From Roseovarius sp. (GTDB lineage Bacteria; Pseudomonadota; Alphaproteobacteria; Rhodobacterales; Rhodobacteraceae): 7,749 nt of DNA. The DNA lies in assembly GCA_023260815.1 (NCBI GenBank), contig JALQUE010000339.1, positions 1 to 7,749 on the forward strand. The letters run 5' to 3'. Positions 1-5,701 of the stretch are shown one piece after another. A program made the position numbers and the translations under genes. Each line of letters begins with the position of its first letter. Position 1 is the stretch's first letter. The notes beneath the pieces were generated by a model that was not told the origin of the DNA, did no database searches, and saw only the letters and a program-made list of their open reading frames with translations.

Positions 1-437
1 AGGCGCTTCAGAGTGCCGATGCCCCCGAGGATGCGGGGACTGGGACAACCAGCGATGAAACCACGACACCGCCCGTGATGCCCAGTTTCAGTCACCGTCG
101 GGCTGAGGCTGAGACTGGGGCTGAGGCCAAGGCAGAGACCGAGGCTGAGACCGACATCGACGCCGGGACACCCACGGAGCCCGACGCCGAACCCGAAGCC
201 GAGCCACCTGCCAAGGACATCCCCCCCGAGGCACCGCCTGCCCCACCGGCCTTCAAGCCCGCCGATGTGAGCGTGCCTGACGATCCGTCGGACGATGTGG
301 CGGCGCAGGCCGGTCTGCTGTCGCGGCTGTCGATGCAAAGCACACCGATCGGGGACGATAAACGCCACCGGATCGAGACCTTGATGGACCGTTTACGGGA
401 GGTTGTGGACCGCGCGGCGCAGCGGCACGATAGCTGA
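1..437 (+). CDS. C-terminal part of an unrecognised Glu/Ala/Pro-rich protein (5' end outside window)
   Basis: The reading frame is open from the window edge (first full codon at base 3) to a TGA at 435-437, giving about 144 residues of a longer protein. An in-frame GTG-ATG at 75-80 exists, but the frame continues upstream without a stop and no clear ribosome binding site precedes it, so I treat the gene as 5'-truncated by the window. The visible part has two regions. The first, roughly 80 residues, is a low-complexity acidic linker rich in Glu, Ala, Thr and Pro, built partly on EAET-type repeats and ending in a Pro-rich stretch (PPEAPPAPPAF). The second, about the last 55 residues, looks folded and mixed-charge, with a predicted helix containing RIETLMDRLREVVDRAAQ. 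This pattern suits a disordered tether ending in a short helical module. I recognise no family and assign no function. It precedes a tRNA gene and is not obviously co-transcribed with it. Confidence 0.7.
   Translation, partial: ALQSADAPEDAGTGTTSDETTTPPVMPSFSHRRAEAETGAEAKAETEAETDIDAGTPTEPDAEPEAEPPAKDIPPEAPPAPPAFKPADVSVPDDPSDDVAAQAGLLSRLSMQSTPIGDDKRHRIETLMDRLREVVDRAAQRHDS
105..152 (+). repeat. Imperfect GAGGCTGAGAC-type direct repeats inside the coding region
   Basis: The 11-mer GAGGCTGAGAC occurs at 105-115 and again at 141-151, and degenerate copies of GGCxGAG/GAGACC fill the space between. In the coding frame this gives EAET, GAEAK, AET, EAET. It is a short in-frame coding repeat of the kind that can change length by slippage. 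The reverse strand of this stretch reads as a Ser/Ala-rich open frame, which I consider an artefact of the repeats. Confidence 0.6.
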
Positions 438-458
438 GTGGAAAATTCCAAATTCCTC

Positions 459-488
459 TTGTTCCCGTTCTCAAAACAGGTATGTAAC
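459..488 (+). promoter_or_regulatory. Candidate promoter of the tRNA-Pro gene
   Basis: TTGTTC at 459-464 resembles a -35 element. TGTAAC at 483-488 (18-nt spacer), or the overlapping TATGTA at 481-486 (16-nt spacer), could serve as the -10. Either would start transcription a few bases before the mature tRNA end at 498, which is reasonable for a short tRNA leader. The match to consensus is only moderate, and alphaproteobacterial -10 elements are loosely conserved. Confidence 0.35.
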
Positions 489-497
489 AGCCCAAGT

Positions 498-574
498 CGG
501 GCTATAGCGCAGTCTGGTAGCGCGTCCGTCTGGGGGACGGGAGGTCGCAGGTTCGAATCCTGCTAGCCCGACCA
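498..574 (+). tRNA. tRNA-Pro (anticodon GGG)
   Basis: A complete 77-nt cloverleaf can be folded by eye. The acceptor stem CGGGCTA (498-504) pairs with TAGCCCG (564-570). The D stem is GCGC/GCGC, with a loop containing GG. The anticodon stem TCCGT (525-529) pairs with ACGGG (537-541) through one T-G wobble. The anticodon loop is CTGGGGG, with GGG at 532-534. The T stem GCAGG (547-551) pairs with CCTGC (559-563) around a TTCGAAT loop. The discriminator is A571 and the CCA end (572-574) is encoded in the gene. The C1-G72 pair is the usual proline tRNA identity feature. It decodes CCC and CCU. No obvious intrinsic terminator follows it, so read-through into the downstream dCTP deaminase gene is possible. 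Confidence 0.97.
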
Positions 575-654
575 ATTATTCCGCCCCCCACTCTTGCTTA
601 TCGGCGCCGAAGACAGGCGCGAGGTATGCCCGGTACGGTTTGGCCCGGACAATC

Positions 655-660
655 AGGGGG
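655..660 (+). promoter_or_regulatory. Ribosome binding site that fixes the dCTP deaminase start
   Basis: AGGGGG lies 5 nt upstream of the ATG at 666. The longer in-frame alternative, a TTG at 594, would add 24 residues that do not resemble the family N-terminus and has only a C-run before it. The ATG is therefore preferred. Confidence 0.65.
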
Positions 661-665
661 ACGAG

Positions 666-1742
666 ATGACCGGTGTTTTGGCCAGCCAGCAAATCTCGGC
701 GATGATCGCCGATGGGCGGATTTCAGCGACGACAGGCGTATCCTCGGAGCAGGTTCAACCAGCCAGCCTTGATTTGCGGCTTGGCCATGTGGCCTACCGG
801 GTGCGGGCGTCGTTTCTTGCCGGTCACGGGCGTACAGTGACCGAACGGCTTCCGGAATTCGAGATGCACAGCATCGACCTCAGCCAAGGCGCCGTTTTGG
901 AAAAGGGCTGTGTCTATGTGGTGCCCCTGATGGAGTCGCTGGACCTGCCGGCAGACTTGCAGGCGGTGGCCAATGCCAAATCCTCGACCGGGCGGCTGGA
1001 TTTGCTTACCCGGGCGATCACCGATGGCGGCACGGAATTTGACCGTGTTCCGATGGGCTATTGCGGTCCGCTTTATGCCGAGATCTGCCCACGCTCGTTT
1101 TCGGTTCTGGTGCGCCCCGGGATGCGGCTCAACCAGATCCGCTTTCGCGAAGGCAACGCTGTGCTGGATGACGCCGCGTTGCGGCAGCTGCATTCGGAAA
1201 CACCGCTTGTCGATGGTGAGGCGGTCATCAGCGATGGGCTTGGGTTTTCCGTTGACCTGAAACCCGCGTCGGGCACGTTGGTCGGGTATCGCGCCAAACC
1301 TCATACAGGGATCATCGATCTGGACAGGATCGGCGGCTATGATCCGGCGGACTACTGGGAAGAGGTCCACTCGGGCCAGGGGCGCATCATCCTCGATCCC
1401 GGTGCGTTTTATATCCTTGTCAGCCGTGAAGCGGTGCATATCCCCCCGTCTTATGCGGCGGAAATGGCACCCTATCTGGCGATGGTGGGCGAATTCAGAG
1501 TGCATTACGCGGGCTTTTTCGATCCCGGTTTCGGGCACGATGCGGCGGGCGGAGCCGGGTCACGCGGTGTCCTGGAGGTACGCTGCCACGAGGCGCCCTT
1601 TGTGCTGGAACATGGGCAGATCGTGGGGCGGTTGGTCTATGAGAAGATGAGCCAGATACCCGACCAGCTTTATGGGTCCGGCATCAAATCCAATTACCAG
1701 GGACAGGGCCTGAAGCTGAGCAAGCATTTCCGCGCAGGCTGA
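666..1742 (+). CDS. dcd: Two-domain 2'-deoxycytidine 5'-triphosphate deaminase
   Basis: The 358-residue product belongs to the tandem-domain dCTP deaminase group (dUTPase-like fold) common in alphaproteobacteria. It should convert dCTP to dUTP and ammonia in the cytosol, feeding dUTPase and then dTMP synthesis. The N-terminal half carries QPASLDLRLG (31-40), an AKSSTGR element (104-110) that matches the phosphate-binding Ser-Ser-x-x-Arg of single-domain enzymes, YAEI (137-140) and RPGMRLNQIRF (150-160). The C-terminal half carries HYAGFFDPGFG (280-290), VLEVR with Glu304 in the position of the catalytic Glu, HGQIVGRLVYE (316-326) and a KSNYQGQG tail (341-348) like the nucleotide-binding tail of Dcd. 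The length is about twice that of E. coli Dcd, as expected for two fused copies. The family call is firm. That the protein deaminates dCTP, rather than acting as a related dUTPase or bifunctional enzyme, is inferred from homology. It ends 133 nt from a convergent small gene. Confidence 0.9.
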   Translation: MTGVLASQQISAMIADGRISATTGVSSEQVQPASLDLRLGHVAYRVRASFLAGHGRTVTERLPEFEMHSIDLSQGAVLEKGCVYVVPLMESLDLPADLQAVANAKSSTGRLDLLTRAITDGGTEFDRVPMGYCGPLYAEICPRSFSVLVRPGMRLNQIRFREGNAVLDDAALRQLHSETPLVDGEAVISDGLGFSVDLKPASGTLVGYRAKPHTGIIDLDRIGGYDPADYWEEVHSGQGRIILDPGAFYILVSREAVHIPPSYAAEMAPYLAMVGEFRVHYAGFFDPGFGHDAAGGAGSRGVLEVRCHEAPFVLEHGQIVGRLVYEKMSQIPDQLYGSGIKSNYQGQGLKLSKHFRAG

Positions 1743-1823
1743 AGCGTTCGGCGGTTGACCTGAGACATCAGCGACAGCTGGACTGTGGATCACGATTGGA
1801 CCCTGCGCAGACGGTCGCGCAAG

Positions 1824-1873
1824 GCTGTTTTCGCGAAACTTTCAAAACGGCACAGGCCAGATCAGGATTGGCC
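1824..1873. terminator. Hairpins in the gap between convergent genes, possible weak terminator
   Basis: The 133-nt gap between the dCTP deaminase stop (1742) and the small-protein stop (1876) contains two inverted repeats. GCTGTTTT (1824-1831) pairs with AAAACGGC (1844-1851), giving 8 bp with one G-T pair and a 12-nt loop. GGCCA (1855-1859) pairs with TGGCC (1869-1873) just after the minus-strand TGA. Read on the minus strand, the second hairpin is followed after a few bases by a short GTTTTG. Neither is a textbook GC stem plus T-run, so termination here is only a suggestion. I see no gene in 1743-1875. Confidence 0.3.
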
Positions 1874-1875
1874 GG

Positions 1876-2085
1876 TCAGAATCTACCGAAGCGACGCCCG
1901 ATACGAATCGCCTGATTGGCGCGTTGCTGGGTCTTGCGGGCGGCTGCGGATTGCGAGGGGGCGTCCCCCTGCGCAGCATCGCCGCCCCGTTTGCTCATGG
2001 CGTTGACGCCGGCGTTCACGCCTTTGCTGACGACGGTTCGCATGACCATGCGCACGATCATGGTGATGATACTGTTGACGTTCAT
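1876..2085 (-). CDS. Small basic protein of unknown function (69 aa), probably conserved in Rhodobacterales
   Basis: This is a 69-residue frame with an ATG at 2085-2083, preceded by GTGAGG about 5 nt upstream on the minus strand, and ending in TGA. The first 20 residues (MNVNSIITMIVRMVMRTVVS) are hydrophobic with regularly spaced Arg, fitting an amphipathic or weakly membrane-associated helix. A Gly/Asn segment with a short repeat (KGVNAGVNAMSKRG) follows. The C-terminal third is a basic Arg/Gln/Ala helix ending in RIGRRFGRF. I recall similar short proteins with an MNVNSII-type start and an RxxGRF end in Rhodobacteraceae genomes, but could not check this. It lies 89 nt downstream of scpB on the same strand, and a promoter-like sequence in that gap suggests its own transcript. 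No function is assigned. Membrane or nucleic-acid binding would both fit the charge pattern. Confidence 0.75.
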   Translation of the reverse strand: MNVNSIITMIVRMVMRTVVSKGVNAGVNAMSKRGGDAAQGDAPSQSAAARKTQQRANQAIRIGRRFGRF

Positions 2086-2115
2086 GACTGCCTCACTCGT
2101 TTATTGGTGCACCTG

Positions 2116-2152
2116 TTGATGCCTATATAGCATCAAAACATGGAAATTTCAG
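2116..2152 (-). promoter_or_regulatory. Candidate promoter with an operator-like inverted repeat, upstream of the 69-aa gene
   Basis: The perfect 7-bp inverted repeat TTGATGC (2116-2122) / GCATCAA (2130-2136) is separated by 7 nt. Read on the minus strand, its centre contains TATATA (2129-2124), a good -10. CTGAAA (2152-2147) stands 17 nt upstream and matches four of six -35 positions. A transcript would start near 2117 and leave a leader of about 30 nt before the ATG at 2085. No T-run follows the repeat on either strand, so it reads as a protein-binding site over a -10 element rather than a terminator. The half-site spacing does not fit an FNR box. Confidence 0.45.
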
Positions 2153-2174
2153 GGCATTGGGCCAAATAGCCGTA

Positions 2175-2837
2175 TCAATCCTCGAAAAGTTCGCTTTGAC
2201 CTTCCGAAGATTGCTCGTCGGCATCTGGATCGCCCTCGCCCATTTGCGGCATGGCGCCGGGTGCGGGACGGTTTTCCAGAAGCCCGGCCGCGCGCAATTC
2301 CTTGAGGCCCGGCAGATCGCGGGCAGATTCAAGGCCGAAGTGATCGAGGAATGTCTGAGTGACCACGAACGTCACAGGCCGGCCAGGCGTCATCTTGCGG
2401 CGGCCAAACCGGATCCACTCCATTTCCAGCAATTGATCCACTGTGCCACGACTGACCGAAACACCGCGAATTTCTTCGATCTCGGCGCGGGTGACGGGCT
2501 GGTGATAGGCGATGATCGCGAGGGTTTCGACGGCTGCCCGACTGAGTTTGCGGGTCTCGACGGTTTCCTTCTGCATCAGGAATCCCAAGTCCGGCGCGGT
2601 GCGCATCGCCCAGGCATCGCCGACCTTCACGAGGTTCACACCGCGCCCCTCATAACGCTTGCGCAGATAGACCAACGCCTCGGCCGCATCGCAGCCATGC
2701 GGCATCCTGGCCTCCATATCCCTAATGGTCAGCGGCTCGGCGGTGGCGAAAAGGATGGCTTCGCACATCCGCTCCTGTTCGGCGATGGGAGGCGCATCAA
2801 AAAGACTTTCTTCTTTTTTATCTGCATCTTCTGACAT
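2175..2837 (-). CDS. scpB: Segregation and condensation protein B
   Basis: The 220-residue product is the winged-helix partner that binds the ScpA kleisin in the SMC-ScpAB condensin, which compacts and helps separate newly replicated chromosomes. The N-terminal winged-helix region starts around residue 20 (CEAILFATAEPLT, 25-37). The hallmark second winged helix follows: LSRAAVETLAIIAYHQPVTR (98-117), then EIEEIRGVSVSRG (119-131) and GRRKMTPGRP (145-154), then FLDHFGLESARDLPGL (163-178). The last 30 residues are an acidic tail, probably disordered. I chose the ATG at 2837-2835 because it follows AAGGA placed at the end of scpA, lies only 4 nt beyond the scpA stop, and gives the family's usual length. 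A longer in-frame reading into scpA has no family similarity. Very likely co-translated with scpA. Confidence 0.95.
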   Translation of the reverse strand: MSEDADKKEESLFDAPPIAEQERMCEAILFATAEPLTIRDMEARMPHGCDAAEALVYLRKRYEGRGVNLVKVGDAWAMRTAPDLGFLMQKETVETRKLSRAAVETLAIIAYHQPVTRAEIEEIRGVSVSRGTVDQLLEMEWIRFGRRKMTPGRPVTFVVTQTFLDHFGLESARDLPGLKELRAAGLLENRPAPGAMPQMGEGDPDADEQSSEGQSELFED

Positions 2838-2841
2838 GTTC

Positions 2842-3636
2842 TTAATCCTTCCGTCGCACTTCGATCGGCGCGAATGTATCGGATTGCCGGATTTCGATCT
2901 TGCCCTCCTTGGCAAGCTCCAGGGAGGCGGCGAAGGTAGACGCGGTGGCCGAACGCCGGCGTGCCGGATCAGTGGTGAACCCATCGGGCAGATAGGTCGA
3001 GATATCGGTCCATGTCCCGGCAAACCCGATCAGGCCGCGCATGCGTTCAAGCGCCTGTTCCATGGTGAATATCGCGTCGCGATCCATGGCATAGGGGCGG
3101 AATTCATCCTTGGTCCGGATGCGGGCATATCCCTGCATCAGATCCAGAAGCGTCGCAGTATAGGTCACGCGCTTGACGCGGGTGATGTCCTCGGGGATGC
3201 CACGCGCAAAGAAATCGCGGCCCAACTGGTCACGCGCCATGAGCTTGGCGGCATGTTCGCGCATCGCTTGCAGGCGTTCCAGCTGAAAGGCCAGATGCGC
3301 TGCCAGTTCCTCGCCGGAGGGGCCATCTTCGGTTGGGTCCGGGGGCAGCAGCAGGCGCGATTTGAGAAAGGCGAGCCATGCCGCCATGACCAGATAATCT
3401 GCCGCTAACTCGATCCGCAGCTGTTTGGCGCGGTCAACGAACGCCAGATATTGCCGCGCCAGATCAAGCACCGAGATCTTCAGCAGATCCACCTTCTGGG
3501 TGCGACCCAGCATCAGAAGCACGTCCAGCGGACCTTCGAACCCGTCGATATCGACAATCAGGGCTTCGGCGGCCATCCGGTCGGCCACCGGGGTCACATT
3601 CGCCCTGCCCTCATCGTCGAAATCGTCGTCAGCCAT
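2842..3636 (-). CDS. scpA: Segregation and condensation protein A (kleisin)
   Basis: The 264-residue product is the kleisin subunit that bridges the SMC head domains and recruits ScpB in bacterial condensin. The kleisin N-terminal signature FEGPLDVLLML lies at 33-43, and the second helical block AADYLVMAAWLAFLKSRLL at 78-96. A charged middle follows, and the C-terminal winged-helix segment is at 233-261 (STFAASLELAKEGKIEIR, then FAPIEVRR). An acidic stretch, MADDDFDDEG, precedes the domain. The start is the ATG at 3636-3634, although the immediately preceding in-frame GTG (3639-3637) would add only one residue. Both lie inside the end of nagZ (8- or 11-nt overlap) and there is only a weak CGGG upstream, so initiation probably depends on translation of nagZ. 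The gene stops in TAA 4 nt before scpB. Confidence 0.95.
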   Translation of the reverse strand: MADDDFDDEGRANVTPVADRMAAEALIVDIDGFEGPLDVLLMLGRTQKVDLLKISVLDLARQYLAFVDRAKQLRIELAADYLVMAAWLAFLKSRLLLPPDPTEDGPSGEELAAHLAFQLERLQAMREHAAKLMARDQLGRDFFARGIPEDITRVKRVTYTATLLDLMQGYARIRTKDEFRPYAMDRDAIFTMEQALERMRGLIGFAGTWTDISTYLPDGFTTDPARRRSATASTFAASLELAKEGKIEIRQSDTFAPIEVRRKD

Positions 3637-4639
3637 CACCGTGCCCGTTTATCAGCACGTCAAGCTTTGCCTCAAGGGCGCGAATGTCAACCTCGTCGGG
3701 GATGCGCCGGGCCTCGATCGCCCTTTCGGCACGCGCCAGCCCCGCCGGAGACAGCCACCCGGAAACATCCGCCACTGCACGGCGATCCTCGATCGTTGCA
3801 TTGCACAGCAGAACGACATCGCAGCCGGCATCGAGAGAAGCCCGCGCGATGTCAGGCAGCGATCCTTGGAGCGCCTTCATCGAAATGTCATCGGTCATGA
3901 TCAACCCGTTGAAGCCGATCTCGTCGCGGATGATCTGCATCATCACCGGCGATGTGGTGGCGGGCTGGTCATCAATCGACGCATAGACCAGATGCGCGGT
4001 CATCCCCATCGGCAGGTCGTTGAGGGCCTTGAACGGCAGAAAGTCCACCTCGGACAGATCACGATGCGCGGCATCCACCACCGGCAAATCCATATGACTG
4101 TCCACGACCGCGCGGCCATGACCGGGAATATGCTTGAGGACCGGCAGAACGCCGCCATCCATCAGGCCATTGGCCACCGCGCGCCCCAGGCGCGCAACGG
4201 TGCCGGGGTCAAAGCCATAACAGCGGTTTTTCAGAAAATCATGGGTTTCCGGACCGGCAACATCCACCAGCGGCGCGCAATTGCTATCGATACCGAGATC
4301 GCGCAGTTCGGCGGCAATGATCCTGTAGCGCAGATAGAGCGCCTCTTCGGCGGCGGGTCCAGCGACGGCGACATGCTCCAGCGGCGGCAGCCAGTCCCGC
4401 CAGATCGGAGAGCGCAGGCGCTGCACGCGCCCGCCTTCCTGATCTATGGTGATCGGCGCGTCGCGGCCGACGGCATCACGCATCTCGGCACACAGCGCGC
4501 GCACCTGGTCCGGCGTGTCGATATTGCGCGCGAAAAGAATGAAACCGAAGGGATCGGCCTGGGAGAAAAGGCGCTTTTCCTCGGCGGTGAGACGCGGGCC
4601 TTCGGCATCTAGGATGCAGGCCCCGAATGGCGTACTCAC
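3629..4639 (-). CDS. nagZ: Beta-N-acetylhexosaminidase of peptidoglycan recycling
   Basis: The 336-residue product is a glycoside hydrolase family 3 single-domain enzyme. It removes N-acetylglucosamine from anhydro-muropeptides in the cytosol during cell-wall recycling, and in some bacteria thereby makes the inducer signal for AmpC beta-lactamase. Visible motifs are PITIDQEGGRVQRL (62-75), KHIPGHG (169-175) followed by DSH (180-182), which forms the Asp-His acid/base dyad of NagZ, and GLIMTDDISM (245-254) with the catalytic nucleophile Asp at 250 or 251. The length matches NagZ rather than the larger two-domain GH3 enzymes, and there is no signal peptide. The start is a GTG at 4639-4637 whose last two bases are the first two of the upstream gene's TGA (a GTGA overlap). 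A longer frame adds only seven residues inside the SPOR gene. Translational coupling to the SPOR gene is expected. The 3' end overlaps scpA. Confidence 0.94.
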   Translation of the reverse strand: MSTPFGACILDAEGPRLTAEEKRLFSQADPFGFILFARNIDTPDQVRALCAEMRDAVGRDAPITIDQEGGRVQRLRSPIWRDWLPPLEHVAVAGPAAEEALYLRYRIIAAELRDLGIDSNCAPLVDVAGPETHDFLKNRCYGFDPGTVARLGRAVANGLMDGGVLPVLKHIPGHGRAVVDSHMDLPVVDAAHRDLSEVDFLPFKALNDLPMGMTAHLVYASIDDQPATTSPVMMQIIRDEIGFNGLIMTDDISMKALQGSLPDIARASLDAGCDVVLLCNATIEDRRAVADVSGWLSPAGLARAERAIEARRIPDEVDIRALEAKLDVLINGHGDG

Positions 4640-5622
4640 CTTGTAACCACCGGAATACACTCGGCGTTTTCGGCCACCAGCGCCGAACAGAACCGCCGCG
4701 CATCATTGATATCGGCAAAGCCCATGGCGCGCAGTCGATAGAATGTCCTACCGCCGCTTTGGGCTTTCTGGATCACCCGGTCCTTACCTTCGAGATATTC
4801 GCCGAACCGCCCATCCAGACGGGTCCATTCCTTGCGCGCGATGTCGGGCGAGGAAAAGGCGCCAAGCTGTGCAAGACGGGTGCCCACGGGGATGTCTTCC
4901 GGGGCGATCTCGCGGGGGGTGCCGTTGGCGTCGGAGTTGGACAGGGGTGGCGCGCTTGCTTGTGTGGCGCCCAAGGCAGCGGGGCGCTGCTTGGGACGCA
5001 GCGACCGGCCAATCGCGTCAATCGAAGCGGTTTCGACCTGGGCCACGGATTGCGTGTCCGACTGGTCGCTTGGTTCCAGATCTTGCAGAGGGGCGACACC
5101 TTCGGCCATGCGCGCCGCAAGGGCTTCGACGGCGACAAGTTGAACCGCGCGGTCCTGATCGGTGATCGCGTCGGCGGTCTGACTGGGGGACGTGTCGTCC
5201 GCGTCAGAGGGGATGGGAGCATCCGCCGCGGGCGCTGCCACGTTGCTGGAGGGTGCCTCGGAAAGTGCGGCAAGCTCGGGTTTGGGCATATCCTCGAGTG
5301 TGAGGTCCAGAGGTTTGGGCGCAAGGATCAACCTGTCGGCGGGTTTCGCAGCGGTGCCTTCGGCCGCGACCGCATTGACCGCAAGACCCTGATGCGATGC
5401 CTGCCGCCCACCGGGATCTTCAGGCTGCACACGCATCGGCCCTTCGGCGGCCCGCACCACGGGCACACCACTGACATCCCGCACCAGAAGCTTGTAGCCC
5501 CAGACACCAACGCCGATCACAAGCGCCAACGATATCGCCGCGCCTGCCAGATTGGTGAGTTTCGCGATACTGTTACCTTGCCCGGGCGCAGCGGGGTGCT
5601 GCACGTCATGCCTGTCTGCCAT
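4636..5622 (-). CDS. Membrane-anchored SPOR-domain (peptidoglycan-binding) protein
   Basis: The 328-residue product has a three-part plan. A short N-terminal cytoplasmic segment (1-24) leads to one transmembrane helix (about 25-47, LAGAAISLALVIGVGVWGYK). A long Ala/Pro/Asp-rich linker (about 50-240) of low sequence constraint, likely periplasmic, follows. A C-terminal SPOR domain (246-328) closes the protein, with RLAQLGAFSSPDIA near its start and TFYRLRAMGF in the later part. SPOR domains bind glycan strands lacking stem peptides at the division septum, as in FtsN and DedD, so this may be an FtsN-like division-site protein, but orthology to FtsN cannot be decided here. The ATG at 5622-5620 is supported by GAGG 6 nt upstream. 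A longer frame reaching 5760 runs into argS and adds no transmembrane or domain feature. It lies 79 nt after argS and its TGA overlaps the nagZ start. Confidence 0.88.
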   Translation of the reverse strand: MADRHDVQHPAAPGQGNSIAKLTNLAGAAISLALVIGVGVWGYKLLVRDVSGVPVVRAAEGPMRVQPEDPGGRQASHQGLAVNAVAAEGTAAKPADRLILAPKPLDLTLEDMPKPELAALSEAPSSNVAAPAADAPIPSDADDTSPSQTADAITDQDRAVQLVAVEALAARMAEGVAPLQDLEPSDQSDTQSVAQVETASIDAIGRSLRPKQRPAALGATQASAPPLSNSDANGTPREIAPEDIPVGTRLAQLGAFSSPDIARKEWTRLDGRFGEYLEGKDRVIQKAQSGGRTFYRLRAMGFADINDARRFCSALVAENAECIPVVTR

Positions 5623-5656
5623 TTCTCGCCTCGCTTGCACGCCGACGATACTTGGC

Positions 5657-5687
5657 CGCCGGGGTTCGTTTACTGCCTGCCCCGGCG
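5657..5687 (-). other. Strong GC hairpin in the argS/SPOR intergenic gap
   Basis: CGCCGGGG (5657-5664) and CCCCGGCG (5680-5687) form a perfect all-GC 8-bp stem with a 15-nt loop. On the minus strand it begins 14 nt after the argS TAA and ends about 34 nt before the SPOR-gene ATG. No T-run follows, so it is not a standard intrinsic terminator. It could protect the argS mRNA 3' end, mark a processing site, or attenuate read-through. The stem is seen in the sequence and the role is inferred. Confidence 0.5.
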
Positions 5688-5701
5688 CATGTGTGCGACT
5701 G

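Noticed and set aside
92..451. Minus-strand open frame rich in Ser/Ala/Val repeats opposite the first gene.
   Set aside because: It is the complement of the Glu/Ala repeat codons, and the plus frame continues from the window edge with a plausible folded C-terminus.
601..610. Perfect palindrome TCGGCGCCGA between the tRNA and dcd.
   Set aside because: Ten-base palindromes of this kind are expected several times by chance in a window this long, and no promoter element is linked to it.
594..665. TTG start at 594 adding 24 residues to the dCTP deaminase.
   Set aside because: There is no ribosome binding site before it, and the ATG at 666 has AGGGGG at good spacing and yields the expected N-terminus.
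723..1538. Long (271-codon) minus-strand open frame opposite the dCTP deaminase.
   Set aside because: The plus-strand frame has clear family motifs throughout. The antisense frame shows no recognisable domain and is a GC-rich shadow.
1916..2130. Plus-strand open frames with a His/Asp-rich segment (HDHAHDHGDD), resembling a metal-binding peptide.
   Set aside because: They are antisense to the 69-aa minus-strand gene. The His/Asp run is the complement of its Met/Ile/Val/Arg codons, and no good ribosome binding site precedes them.
2116..2136. Reading the TTGATGC inverted repeat as the scpB terminator or an FNR box.
   Set aside because: No T-run follows on either strand, and the gap between TTGAT and ATCAA is 11 nt rather than the 4 nt of an FNR site.
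2838..3023. Longer N-terminus for ScpB starting at 3023 inside scpA.
   Set aside because: The added 62 residues are the wrong-frame translation of scpA and match nothing in the family. The ATG at 2837 is well placed.
3425..4612. Long (395-codon) plus-strand open frame opposite nagZ and scpA, and a similar one at 4627-5727 opposite the SPOR gene.
   Set aside because: NagZ, ScpA and SPOR motifs are unambiguous on the minus strand. The antisense frames are His/Arg-rich with no family resemblance.
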